From an uncultured Lachnospiraceae bacterium (lineage in GTDB: Bacteria; Bacillota; Clostridia; Lachnospirales; Lachnospiraceae): a stretch of DNA of 9,327 bases. The stretch covers positions 1 to 9,327 of the forward strand of contig CAJOQZ010000276.1 of the NCBI GenBank assembly GCA_905236585.1, read 5' to 3'. How positions within the stretch are numbered: the first letter of the stretch is position 1; every line of letters starts with the position of its first letter. Made by a program: the position numbers and the translations under genes. Below the pieces are notes generated by a model. The model saw nothing but the letters and a program-made list of their open reading frames with translations. It did no database searches and had not been told where the DNA came from. Positions 1-6,309 of this stretch are shown one piece after another.

Positions 1-1050
1 TGCCGTACAGAGCATATGTTCTTCGATGAGAACCGTATCGCAGCATTCCGTGAGATGATCTGCGCGGATACGGCAGAGCAGAGAGAAGCGGCGTTAGAGA
101 AGATCCTGCCGTATCAGCAGGATGACTTCGAGCAGCTGTTCGAGGCAATGGACGGCAACCCGGTTACGATCCGTTTCTTAGATCCGCCGCTGCATGAGTT
201 TGTTCCGACGGAGGCAGACGACATCAAGAAGCTAGCGGATGCGCAGGGCAAGACCGTAGAAGAGATCGAGAGCATTATCGACGGATTGAAGGAATTCAAC
301 CCGATGATGGGACACCGTGGCTTACGTCTGGCGGTTACCTATCCGGAAATCGCTAAAATGCAGACGCGTGCGGTTATCCGTGCGGCCGCAAAAGTTAAGA
401 AGTCCCATCCGAAGTGGGATCTCGTTCCGGAGATCATGATTCCGCTTTCCTGCGACAAGAAAGAATTAAAGTTCGTTAAGGACATCGTAGTTGAAGTTGC
501 TGATGAGGAAGTTAAGAACAGCGGCGTTGACTTGAAGTATGAAGTTGGTACGATGATCGAGATTCCGCGTGCAGCGCTTCTCGCTGATGAGATCGCGGAA
601 GAGGCGGAGTTCTTCTGCTTCGGCACGAACGATCTGACGCAGATGACATACGGCTTCTCGCGTGACGACTCCGGCAAGTTCTTAAAGAGTTACTATGATG
701 AGAAGATCTTCGAGAATGATCCGTTTGCAAAACTCGATCAGGACGGCGTCGGCATGCTGATGAAGACGGCGGTTGTTCTCGGCAAGTCGAAGCGCAAGAG
801 CCTGCATCTTGGCATTTGCGGCGAGCATGGCGGCGATCCTTCGTCCATCGAGTTCTGCCACAAGATCGGTTTGGATTATGTATCCTGCTCACCGTTCAGG
901 GTACCGATCGCTCGTCTTGCTGCGGCACAGGCTGCGATCAACAACGATCCGATGCGCAAGGCTTCGAAGGCCGTTGAAGAAGCAGGTGATACGTTAGCGA
1001 GATTTGCTGAGGATGTAAAGGCTAAGTTGTTGGATGTATTCAGCAAATAA
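1..1050 (+). CDS. ppdK: Pyruvate, phosphate dikinase, C-terminal part (gene cut by left window edge)
   Basis: PpdK interconverts pyruvate, ATP and phosphate with phosphoenolpyruvate, AMP and pyrophosphate in the cytoplasm, and is a glycolytic/gluconeogenic enzyme in many anaerobes. The reading frame is open from base 1 and begins inside the family block CRTEHMFF, so the ATG at 16 is an internal methionine and the true start lies to the left. About 349 residues are visible, the C-terminal PEP/pyruvate-binding TIM barrel of a protein usually near 870-880 residues. Family landmarks in order are RTEHMF (bases 4-21), RFLDPPLHEFVP (about 172-207), MMGHRG (about 304-321), PEIMIPL (about 427-447), FGTNDLTQMT (619-648) and CGEHGGDP (817-840), which carries the catalytic Cys. 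It ends normally at TAA 1048-1050 with no terminator directly behind it, so the mRNA probably continues into the small gene at 1062. Identification is secure; nothing looks broken. Confidence 0.97.
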   Translation, partial: CRTEHMFFDENRIAAFREMICADTAEQREAALEKILPYQQDDFEQLFEAMDGNPVTIRFLDPPLHEFVPTEADDIKKLADAQGKTVEEIESIIDGLKEFNPMMGHRGLRLAVTYPEIAKMQTRAVIRAAAKVKKSHPKWDLVPEIMIPLSCDKKELKFVKDIVVEVADEEVKNSGVDLKYEVGTMIEIPRAALLADEIAEEAEFFCFGTNDLTQMTYGFSRDDSGKFLKSYYDEKIFENDPFAKLDQDGVGMLMKTAVVLGKSKRKSLHLGICGEHGGDPSSIEFCHKIGLDYVSCSPFRVPIARLAAAQAAINNDPMRKASKAVEEAGDTLARFAEDVKAKLLDVFSK

Positions 1051-1061
1051 GAGGTATGCTT

Positions 1062-1223
1062 ATGCAGAAAGATGAGATGAGAAACTTCTTGCTTCGGGAA
1101 GTAAAGAACGGAAGTTCTGAAATAGAAGCGTATCATGGTTTGCTTCAGGTTCTGGGAATCGAAGATGTCATTTCGAGAATGAAAGAGGAAGAAGCAAAAC
1201 GAAAGTCATCAGAGCAAAAGTAA
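1062..1223 (+). CDS. Small charged protein of 53 residues, unknown function, downstream of ppdK
   Basis: I do not recognise this protein. The frame starts at ATG 1062 with GAGG at 1051-1054, seven bases upstream, and ends at TAA 1221-1223. It starts 11 bases after the ppdK stop and sits just before a strong terminator, so it should be the last cistron of the ppdK transcript. The 53-residue product begins MQKDEMRNFLLREVKNG, has a hydrophobic middle (AYHGLLQVLGIEDVI) and a very charged tail (MKEEEAKRKSSEQK). There is no signal peptide or membrane segment, so it should be cytosolic and largely helical. Ribosome binding site, placement and amphipathic composition support real coding; the small size and lack of a known family keep confidence moderate. 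A role linked to PpdK would be guesswork. Confidence 0.7.
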   Translation: MQKDEMRNFLLREVKNGSSEIEAYHGLLQVLGIEDVISRMKEEEAKRKSSEQK

Positions 1224-1231
1224 ATTTTATG

Positions 1232-1265
1232 GAGGTTCGCATGATAAATGCGAGCCTCTTTTTTT
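1232..1265 (+). terminator. Intrinsic terminator of the ppdK operon
   Basis: An 11-bp stem is formed by GAGGTTCGCAT (1232-1242) and ATGCGAGCCTC (1248-1258), with one G-U wobble and a five-base loop GATAA. Seven T follow directly (1259-1265). It lies nine bases after the stop of the 53-residue gene and should end the ppdK transcript. Confidence 0.92.
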
Positions 1266-1295
1266 AAGGAAATCATTTTTTGTAATCTTTTCGTC

Positions 1296-1365
1296 GGGAA
1301 CAAACACTTCTCCGTGTTCGACGGCAAAAATGCCTTAACCTCACACTTAAGAAGTGTTTGTTCTC
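1296..1365. repeat. Long-armed inverted repeat in the intergenic region
   Basis: The arm GAACAAACACTTCT (1298-1311) is repeated as a perfect reverse complement at 1350-1363; with one G-T pair the arms extend to 16 bp (1296-1311 and 1350-1365). The 38-base spacer has its own mini-hairpin GGCA-AAAA-TGCC (1323-1334). Part of the left arm (AACAC, 1303-1307) could instead pair with GTGTT at 1314-1318, flanked by CGTCG/CGACG (1292-1296/1318-1322), so two exclusive folds are possible. No T run follows closely, so it is not a typical terminator. It lies upstream of the -35 box at 1403, so it would not be in the DUF975 mRNA. It could be a DNA operator, a small RNA, or the remnant of a small palindromic element; the sequence does not decide. 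Confidence 0.75.
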
Positions 1366-1402
1366 AACATAAAAGTTGATTTTTGTGACTTCTATTTTTG
1401 CG

Positions 1403-1431
1403 TTTACACAGATACATAAAAGTGCTACAAT
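1403..1431 (+). promoter_or_regulatory. SigA-type promoter of the DUF975 gene
   Basis: TTTACA (1403-1408) and TACAAT (1426-1431) are separated by exactly 17 bases, each one mismatch from consensus. Transcription would begin near 1438, giving a leader of about 36 bases to ATG 1474. This placement argues against translation from the TTG at 1444, which would lie almost at the 5' end of the mRNA. Confidence 0.85.
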
Positions 1432-1473
1432 ACCTATGATTTTTTGAAAAATCAGAAGGGAGTAAAAAGCAGG

Positions 1474-2745
1474 ATGTTTACGATTACACAGTTAAAAGGC
1501 AGAGGCAAGCAGACGTATAAGAAAAACTACTGGCGGGCGGTGCTTGTTGCGCTTATCATTGCAGCGATTGGAGGAACGCAGGGTACAAGTACGATCGAAT
1601 CGTTCTATAGCGCGATCATCGGGGCGATTTCTACGCCGATTGAAAAGTCGGTTTCGGAATCCGTCAATAAGAAAGCGGATAAAGGATCAGATCCCGGCAG
1701 ACATAATTCGCACGGCGATTATGATGAGTTTCATTATTACTATGATGATGAAAATATCGACGATTATGATTTCGGCGATTTCTTTGATGACTACGATTTT
1801 GATTTTGATGATAATTATTATTATGAAGAAGAGGATCATTGGTATGAGGATGATTGGTACGATGACGATTGGCATGAGGATTCGGATGATTACCTGCCGA
1901 ATGAGATCATCGGCGGAGATTCTTCTTTCGGGGGCGAACTTGCCGCCGCGATCCTTGCGGTATTTGCGATTGTTTTGGTATTTGTTATTATCTTTGCCGT
2001 CATCGTCCTTCTTGTGCGGATATTCTTCCTGAATCCGCTTGAAGTTGGCTGTATGCGGTTCTTTGTATCGAATTTGAACGAAGAAGGCAAAATTTCCTCT
2101 TTAGGATATGCGTTTGATCACCGATATAGGAATCAGGTATACATCATGTTTATGCGGAGCCTGTTTACGTTCCTGTGGAGCCTGTTGTGCCTGATACCGG
2201 GAATTTATAAAGGATATGAGTACCGCCTGATTCCGTACTTGCTGGCGGAATATCCGGATCTGACAAAAGAACAGGCATTTGCGACCAGCAAGCAGATGAT
2301 GCATGGCTACAAGATGAAAGCGTTTCTTTTGGATCTTTCGTTTATCGGCTGGTGGCTTTTGAATATGCTGACCCTGGGAATTTTGGGAATCTTCTTTGTT
2401 GGACCGTATTATCATTCGACGGCGGCGGCGTTCTATGAAGCGTTGAGAGGCTATAACGGAATACCGGGCATCGCGGCTCCGCTTTGGACGGCACCGCAGA
2501 CAGCGCAGGAAATGGGGCAGGACTTCGGAGAGCAGACATTTACGCAGACGATGCCGGAAGAGCAGACATTTACGCAGACGGCGAAGGAAGAGCAGACATT
2601 CGCGCAGCCGGTGGATGAATCGGGAACTATGGAGACACAAGTGAATGCAGATTCACAGCCGCCTGTCGTGGAATCCATGACCAAGACGCCGGTACAGCCG
2701 GACGAGACGCAGACAAATGATGATGCCGACGAGACAGAAGCATAA
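1474..2745 (+). CDS. DUF975 family integral membrane protein with acidic/aromatic loop
   Basis: A 423-residue polytopic membrane protein of the DUF975 family, whose function is unknown. ATG 1474 is chosen over the in-frame TTG at 1444: GGGAG (1458-1462) lies 11 bases upstream, and the N-terminus FTITQLKGRGKQTYKKNYW has the usual family pattern of a charged helix leading into the first membrane segment (about 20-36). A second segment spans about 155-185, then LNPLEVG. The core has the family hallmarks CLIPGIYKGYEYRLIPYLLAEYPDL, here in the second third, and the later FVGPYYHSTAAAFYEA, with further hydrophobic helices between. Two parts are unusual: a low-complexity insert (about residues 82-140) between segments 1 and 2, predicted outside by the positive-inside rule, and a hydrophilic tail from about residue 338 with three ten-residue repeats. 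No terminator is seen after the stop, so some read-through into the next gene is possible. Family assignment is firm; role unknown. Confidence 0.9.
   Translation: MFTITQLKGRGKQTYKKNYWRAVLVALIIAAIGGTQGTSTIESFYSAIIGAISTPIEKSVSESVNKKADKGSDPGRHNSHGDYDEFHYYYDDENIDDYDFGDFFDDYDFDFDDNYYYEEEDHWYEDDWYDDDWHEDSDDYLPNEIIGGDSSFGGELAAAILAVFAIVLVFVIIFAVIVLLVRIFFLNPLEVGCMRFFVSNLNEEGKISSLGYAFDHRYRNQVYIMFMRSLFTFLWSLLCLIPGIYKGYEYRLIPYLLAEYPDLTKEQAFATSKQMMHGYKMKAFLLDLSFIGWWLLNMLTLGILGIFFVGPYYHSTAAAFYEALRGYNGIPGIAAPLWTAPQTAQEMGQDFGEQTFTQTMPEEQTFTQTAKEEQTFAQPVDESGTMETQVNADSQPPVVESMTKTPVQPDETQTNDDADETEA
1717..1893 (+). other. Low-complexity Asp/Tyr/Phe/Trp-rich segment inside the DUF975 protein
   Basis: This 59-codon stretch, rich in GAT and TAT codons, encodes about 30 acidic residues and about 21 aromatic residues with no Lys or Arg. 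Runs such as DDYDFDFDD and YEDDWYDDDWHED recur. It lies between membrane segments 1 and 2, on the predicted outer face. The acidic density would suit cation binding or interaction with basic partners, but no standard EF-hand or dockerin calcium motif is evident. Confidence 0.85.
2521..2610 (+). repeat. Three direct 30-bp tandem repeats in the DUF975 gene tail
   Basis: Three consecutive 30-base units (2521-2550, 2551-2580, 2581-2610) share the core AGAGCAGACATTTACGCAG; the third copy has diverged (CGCGCAGCCG at its end). They encode a ten-residue repeat of the type EEQTFTQT plus two variable residues. The period keeps the frame, so unit number can vary without breaking the protein. Confidence 0.88.
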
Positions 2746-2813
2746 GGGTATCCGAACATTTACTTCTTACACAAATATTACGTAAATTGGTCAGATATTA
2801 AGGGTTTTCTGTC

Positions 2814-2842
2814 TTGATTGTGAACTTTGGCTCTGATAGAAT
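2814..2842 (+). promoter_or_regulatory. SigA-type promoter with extended -10 for the wall-binding protein gene
   Basis: TTGATT (2814-2819) and TAGAAT (2837-2842) are 17 bases apart, with TG at 2834-2835 forming an extended -10 element. Transcription would start near 2849. The promoter overlaps the upstream TTG codon (2827) of the longest open frame, which supports the later start at ATG 2884. An 8-bp palindrome TTACGTAA (2778-2785) lies upstream of the -35 box; I cannot assign it. Confidence 0.72.
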
Positions 2843-2883
2843 GGCAAGCGAAGAATATATATTTTGTTAAGGAGTGTGCAGTT

Positions 2884-4116
2884 ATGAAAAGCAGAAAAGC
2901 GTTACTGACAATTACGGCTTCCGCGGCTCTCGTGCTGACTGTCGGTATTTCCGCTACGGCGATCGCATCGAAGACCGCTGTCCGTGCGACATCTACGGAT
3001 GCGGACATTACGAGCGAAGCGGCATCTGCAGGCAGTGCCGTTACGAGTGTGACGACGACGCTGAATCAGAAGATGGATGCGGCGGTTGGCGCGGCTGTTT
3101 CCCAGGCGGCGACGGTTGCGGCGCAGACAACGGCTGCAGAAGATACGGAGGCGGATGTATCGGCGTATGTGGATAAGACGACCGTTAATTCCGTAAGCAA
3201 CGTTACCGCCGGCAATCCATACGCGAGGACAAACTCCGTTGCCGTCAACTCGCAGAATGAGCATACGTATTATTCCTTTGTCCGGGACGGCGATGCGACA
3301 TATTTTTATCTGAACGGTCAGCTGCAAAAGGGTCTGGTTAAGATCGACAAGGAGGATCTGTTCTTCTTTGACCTTGATACGGGCAAGATGGTGACCGGAT
3401 GGATGACGGTTGACGGAGTGACCTATTATTTCCAGCCGGGTTCCGGTATTGCGGTTAAGGACGGTTTCTTCAATATCGGCGGAGAAACGTATTACTTCAA
3501 TAAACTCGGCGGTTTGGAAAGCGGCATGAGAAAAGTGGACGATGATCGCTACTATCTCGACCAAAATACGAGTGAACTGACCCATGGTTTCCAGTTGATC
3601 GGCGACAGCCTTTACTACATGGATGCGGGAACCGGAGAAGTTCAAACCGGATGGTTTGATGTGGACGGCAATACCTACTATGCTTCCAGTACCGGCGTGA
3701 TTGTACGCGGGCAGAAAAAGTGGATTGACGGAAAAAAGAGCAGGAATAACAACGGCATTACGGAGCGCGAAGATTTCTCCGGCAAGTACCTCTTCGACGA
3801 AAACGGCGTGATGCAGACCGGCTTCGTCTGGGAAGGCAAGAACCTGTATTACTATGACGAAGTGTACGGCATGATCTTTGAAGGCGGACCGGGAACGGTG
3901 TCGTTCTATGAAGATGCGGCGGACAATGACAAGGTAAAGTCTGACGGCGGCAACGGCGTTGTAAAATACGGCTCGGGATGGTTCAATTCCGACGAGGGAT
4001 GGATTTACGCACAGTCGAACGGCAAATTATATTATAATACGCAGGTTTCGCTGGATATGAATCCGTATGGCAAAGAGTACTGCTCATTCGATGAGAACGG
4101 CATTATTATAAAGTAA
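2884..4116 (+). CDS. Secreted protein with cell-wall-binding (choline-binding type) repeats
   Basis: A 410-residue exported protein predicted to bind the cell wall. ATG 2884 has AAGGAG (2869-2874) nine bases upstream; the longer frame from TTG 2827 would overlap the promoter. The N-terminus MKSRKALLTITASAALVLTV is a signal peptide, probably cleaved near the ATAIA segment (about residues 24-28). An Ala/Thr/Val-rich low-complexity linker follows to about residue 115. From about residue 127 to the end there are roughly 20-residue repeats of the CW_binding/choline-binding type, with cores such as GWMTVDGVTYYFQPGSG, GETYYFNKLGG and GWFDVDGNTYYASSTG. The final repeats are more divergent and include an insert rich in Asp, Gly and Lys. 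No catalytic domain is visible, so it may be a surface or structural protein, or a partner of the muramidase encoded next. It is a single-gene unit with its own promoter and terminator. The exact ligand (choline, glucan or wall polymer) is not known. Confidence 0.88.
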   Translation: MKSRKALLTITASAALVLTVGISATAIASKTAVRATSTDADITSEAASAGSAVTSVTTTLNQKMDAAVGAAVSQAATVAAQTTAAEDTEADVSAYVDKTTVNSVSNVTAGNPYARTNSVAVNSQNEHTYYSFVRDGDATYFYLNGQLQKGLVKIDKEDLFFFDLDTGKMVTGWMTVDGVTYYFQPGSGIAVKDGFFNIGGETYYFNKLGGLESGMRKVDDDRYYLDQNTSELTHGFQLIGDSLYYMDAGTGEVQTGWFDVDGNTYYASSTGVIVRGQKKWIDGKKSRNNNGITEREDFSGKYLFDENGVMQTGFVWEGKNLYYYDEVYGMIFEGGPGTVSFYEDAADNDKVKSDGGNGVVKYGSGWFNSDEGWIYAQSNGKLYYNTQVSLDMNPYGKEYCSFDENGIIIK

Positions 4117-4140
4117 GTCATACAGGAACACTTAAAATTT

Positions 4141-4167
4141 GGGCTGCCATCCGGCAGCCCTTTTATT
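4141..4167 (+). terminator. Intrinsic terminator after the wall-binding protein gene
   Basis: A perfect 8-bp GC-rich stem, GGGCTGCC (4141-4148) with GGCAGCCC (4153-4160), has a four-base loop ATCC and is followed by TTTTATT. It starts 24 bases after the stop codon and separates this gene from the muramidase operon. Confidence 0.95.
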
Positions 4168-4209
4168 CCCACTACATCTTGAACTATAAGAACTTTCGTC
4201 CACTAAATG

Positions 4210-4238
4210 TTGACAGGCTTGCGCTTATATGCTATTCT
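4210..4238 (+). promoter_or_regulatory. Strong SigA-type promoter of the muramidase/acylation operon
   Basis: A perfect TTGACA (4210-4215) is 17 bases from TATTCT (4233-4238), with an extended -10 TG at 4230-4231. Transcription should begin near 4245, giving a leader of about 100 bases before ATG 4345. No other convincing promoter is seen up to 9232, so this probably serves all four downstream genes. Confidence 0.87.
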
Positions 4239-4244
4239 TTATGG

Positions 4245-4344
4245 GAAACTGACACAAGTGGGCGGTTTTGTGGAACATATCCTTACGGTGCAAAGGTTTT
4301 AAGCCGCAAGGAAGAGATTTCATCATTTACACAGGAGAAAAGAA
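4245..4344 (+). promoter_or_regulatory. Structured 5' leader of the muramidase operon (possible RNA regulator, unassigned)
   Basis: Two hairpins can be drawn in the leader. The first is CACAA (4253-4257) with TTGTG (4268-4272) around a ten-base GC-rich loop. The second is TCCTTaCGGT (4280-4289) with GCCGcAAGGA (4303-4312), nine pairs interrupted by one A/C mismatch, with a 13-base loop containing GCAAAGG. The ribosome binding site AGGAG (4333-4337) is outside both. I could not match it to a riboswitch class I know; the GCAAAG element loosely recalls c-di-GMP-I aptamers, but the other conserved blocks are not there. It may be a regulator or an ordinary folded leader. Confidence 0.4.
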
Positions 4345-6246
4345 ATGAAAAAAATCACAATTCGCACCCTGCTGGCATTTGTCCTTGCGCTGACGTTTTT
4401 TCTGTCGGCTCCGCTAACAGCCAATGCGGCGTATTTAGGCATTGATGTCAGCAAACACAACGGAAGCATCAACTGGAACGCTGTAAAATCAAGCGGCGTC
4501 AGTTATGCGTTTATCAAAGTCGGCAGTACAAATTCCGGCATGGACCCGTATTTTCCGGCGAACGTGCAGGGCGCACAGGCAGCGGGCATACGAACGGGCG
4601 TATACATTTATTCCTATGCGAATAATGTTGCGGAAGCGGTGAACGAGGCGAATCAGGTATTGGCATGGATCGAACCGTACAATATCAATTTCCCGATTTC
4701 TTATGACATCGAAAATTCGAATCATCAGAAGTTGGATGCCGCTACGGTTACGGCAATGTGCAACGCTTTCTGCGACGTGATTTATTCCGCGGGATATACG
4801 CCGATCATTTACACCTACGCGAATTTTTACAAAACGCATATTATCTCGAGCGAATTGCGCTATGACAAATGGATTGCACAGTACGGCAACAACTGCGATA
4901 TTCCGGGATATGTGATCTGGCAGTATTCGTCGACGGGGGCGGTCAGCGGCATGAACGGAAACGTTGACCTTGATGCTATGGTGGTCGACTACCATTCGGC
5001 GATTCCGCAGAGCGCATTTGTTACCGCGTCGAACGGCAACGTATATTTTTACAATAACTACCGGAAAACGAGAGGCTGGGTAGAAGTCAACGGCGCGCGT
5101 TACCATATGGGCGACAACTTTGCGATGAATACCGGCTGGCTTTCCGATACGACGGGGCTATATTATCTGTCCGATACGAACGGACAGGCGCTTGTCGGCA
5201 TGAATCAGGTCGGCGGCAAGACCTATTATTTCAATGAAACGGGTGCGCTGCAGACCGGCATTTTAAATATCAACAATCAACTGTATTATTTCGACCCGAA
5301 CAACAACGGCTCCATGGCGTCCGGCTGGGTGCAGACGTCTGGCGGCGGCAAATATTACTTTACGCAGCAGGGGCCGGCGCTTATTGGCATGAATCAGGTC
5401 GGCAACGATTGGTACTATTTCGGCAACGACGGCATTACGGCTACGGGATTTATCAATGTCGGCGGTACGGTATACTTCTTTGATCCGTCGACGGGGGTTC
5501 GTTTAAGCGGCTTCCAGACGATCAACGGGCAGACCTACTACTTCGACCCGAACAACAACGGCGCGATGGTGACCGGGTGGTTTACGACGAACAATTACGC
5601 GAACAGTACGACGAAGCCGGTATATTATTTTGCAGATGCGAACGGCGTAGTATTAAGCGGCTTGCAGACAATTAACGGCAATACGTACCTGCTGACCCCG
5701 GCGATGGCTCGGGGCTTGCAGTCCGTCAACGGTCGTGCGGTGTACTTCGATGATGACAACGGAGCGATGAAGCGCAACGTATGGTTTACCGTCGAAAATC
5801 CGAATAGCGATACTGACAGATATTACAAATACTTCGCGGATTCCAACGGCTATCTCGCTACAGGGCTGACGCAGATTGGCGATAAGTATTATTACTTTGA
5901 TGAAACCGGCAAAATCAAGGGCGGAATTATCAATTTCAATGGCACCCTCCGTTACTTTGATGAGGATACGGGCGAACTTCGCTTCGGCTGGATCGATGAG
6001 CCGATCAAGAACGCAAGGGAGCAGTATGTCAAGGACGCAAACGGTAATATAGTTTTGGATGAAAGCAACGTCCGTACCCTCTACGGTTTGAGCGACGGAA
6101 CGCTGGCGGTAAATACTGCGCTTGTCATTGAAGGTGATCTCTATGTTTTCAATTCCAAGGGTTATAAGGTTCGGAATCAGGAGATTAAGATCGGTACCAA
6201 GAAATACACCTGCGATAATAACGGTGTAGCAACGGAAATTCGTTAA
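4345..6246 (+). CDS. Secreted GH25 muramidase (lysozyme) with C-terminal cell-wall-binding repeats
   Basis: A 633-residue exported enzyme predicted to cleave the beta-1,4 bond between N-acetylmuramic acid and N-acetylglucosamine in peptidoglycan. ATG 4345 follows AGGAG (4333-4337) by seven bases. The signal peptide is MKKITIRTLLAFVLALTFFL through about ANAA (residue 29). The GH25 barrel covers about residues 30-215: GIDVSKHNGSINW contains Asp34, and the strand YDIEN contains Asp121 and Glu123, the acidic pair expected of the family; VDLDAM (Asp208) closes the domain. From about residue 225 to the end there are many wall-binding repeats (GW...YYF pattern, for example TYYFDPNNNGAMVTGW), much like those of the preceding gene. 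Some are near-identical in DNA: a 21-base word occurs at 5290-5310 and 5542-5562, and an 18-base word at 5197-5214 and 5386-5403, suggesting internal duplication. It is first in a four-gene run. It may act as an autolysin, a wall-remodelling enzyme or a lytic weapon; the sequence does not tell which. Confidence 0.93.
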   Translation: MKKITIRTLLAFVLALTFFLSAPLTANAAYLGIDVSKHNGSINWNAVKSSGVSYAFIKVGSTNSGMDPYFPANVQGAQAAGIRTGVYIYSYANNVAEAVNEANQVLAWIEPYNINFPISYDIENSNHQKLDAATVTAMCNAFCDVIYSAGYTPIIYTYANFYKTHIISSELRYDKWIAQYGNNCDIPGYVIWQYSSTGAVSGMNGNVDLDAMVVDYHSAIPQSAFVTASNGNVYFYNNYRKTRGWVEVNGARYHMGDNFAMNTGWLSDTTGLYYLSDTNGQALVGMNQVGGKTYYFNETGALQTGILNINNQLYYFDPNNNGSMASGWVQTSGGGKYYFTQQGPALIGMNQVGNDWYYFGNDGITATGFINVGGTVYFFDPSTGVRLSGFQTINGQTYYFDPNNNGAMVTGWFTTNNYANSTTKPVYYFADANGVVLSGLQTINGNTYLLTPAMARGLQSVNGRAVYFDDDNGAMKRNVWFTVENPNSDTDRYYKYFADSNGYLATGLTQIGDKYYYFDETGKIKGGIINFNGTLRYFDEDTGELRFGWIDEPIKNAREQYVKDANGNIVLDESNVRTLYGLSDGTLAVNTALVIEGDLYVFNSKGYKVRNQEIKIGTKKYTCDNNGVATEIR

Positions 6247-6262
6247 TTAGGATACCATTGTC

Positions 6263-6286
6263 TGCGGCGTTATAAGAAACGCCGCA
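6263..6286 (+). other. Intercistronic hairpin between the muramidase and carrier protein genes
   Basis: A perfect 9-bp stem, TGCGGCGTT (6263-6271) with AACGCCGCA (6278-6286), has a six-base loop. No T run follows on either strand, so it is not a canonical intrinsic terminator. It is the only feature in the 63-base gap, where the other gaps in the run are 8 and 11 bases. It could protect or process the mRNA, or set the ratio of muramidase to acylation proteins. The carrier protein ribosome binding site starts about eight bases behind it. Confidence 0.7.
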
Positions 6287-6309
6287 AATGATGAAAAAAG
6301 GAAAAGGTT

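Noticed and set aside
1364..1384. Terminator formed by TCAAC/GTTGA followed by five T
   Set aside because: The stem is only five AT-rich pairs and there is no gene just upstream needing termination, since a strong terminator already ends at 1265.
1444..1473. Ten-codon N-terminal extension of the DUF975 protein from a TTG codon
   Set aside because: The predicted transcription start is near 1438, leaving no room for a ribosome binding site; ATG 1474 has GGGAG upstream and gives the usual family N-terminus.
1544..2032. 162-codon second frame across the acidic loop, rich in Met and Ile
   Set aside because: It is the shifted reading of GAT/TAT repeats in the DUF975 gene and has no independent support.
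2827..2883. Upstream TTG start for the wall-binding protein
   Set aside because: It overlaps the extended -10 promoter, and ATG 2884 has a good AAGGAG site followed by a clear signal peptide.
2902..3645. 247-codon minus-strand open frame opposite the wall-binding protein
   Set aside because: Arg/Ile-rich composition typical of an antisense shadow of a repeat-rich gene; no supporting domain or promoter was noticed.
4253..4312. c-di-GMP-I (GEMM) riboswitch
   Set aside because: Only a GCAAAG-like word fits; the GNRA tetraloop helix and the second conserved helix are not recognisable, so no class is assigned.
4179..4445. 88-codon + strand open frame before the muramidase
   Set aside because: It starts inside or ahead of the promoter, has no ribosome binding site and runs out of frame into the muramidase signal peptide.
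5197..5562. Spaced repeated words that could suggest a CRISPR array
   Set aside because: The repeats are in-frame codons for wall-binding repeats with unequal spacing and protein-level variation, so they are coding repeats.
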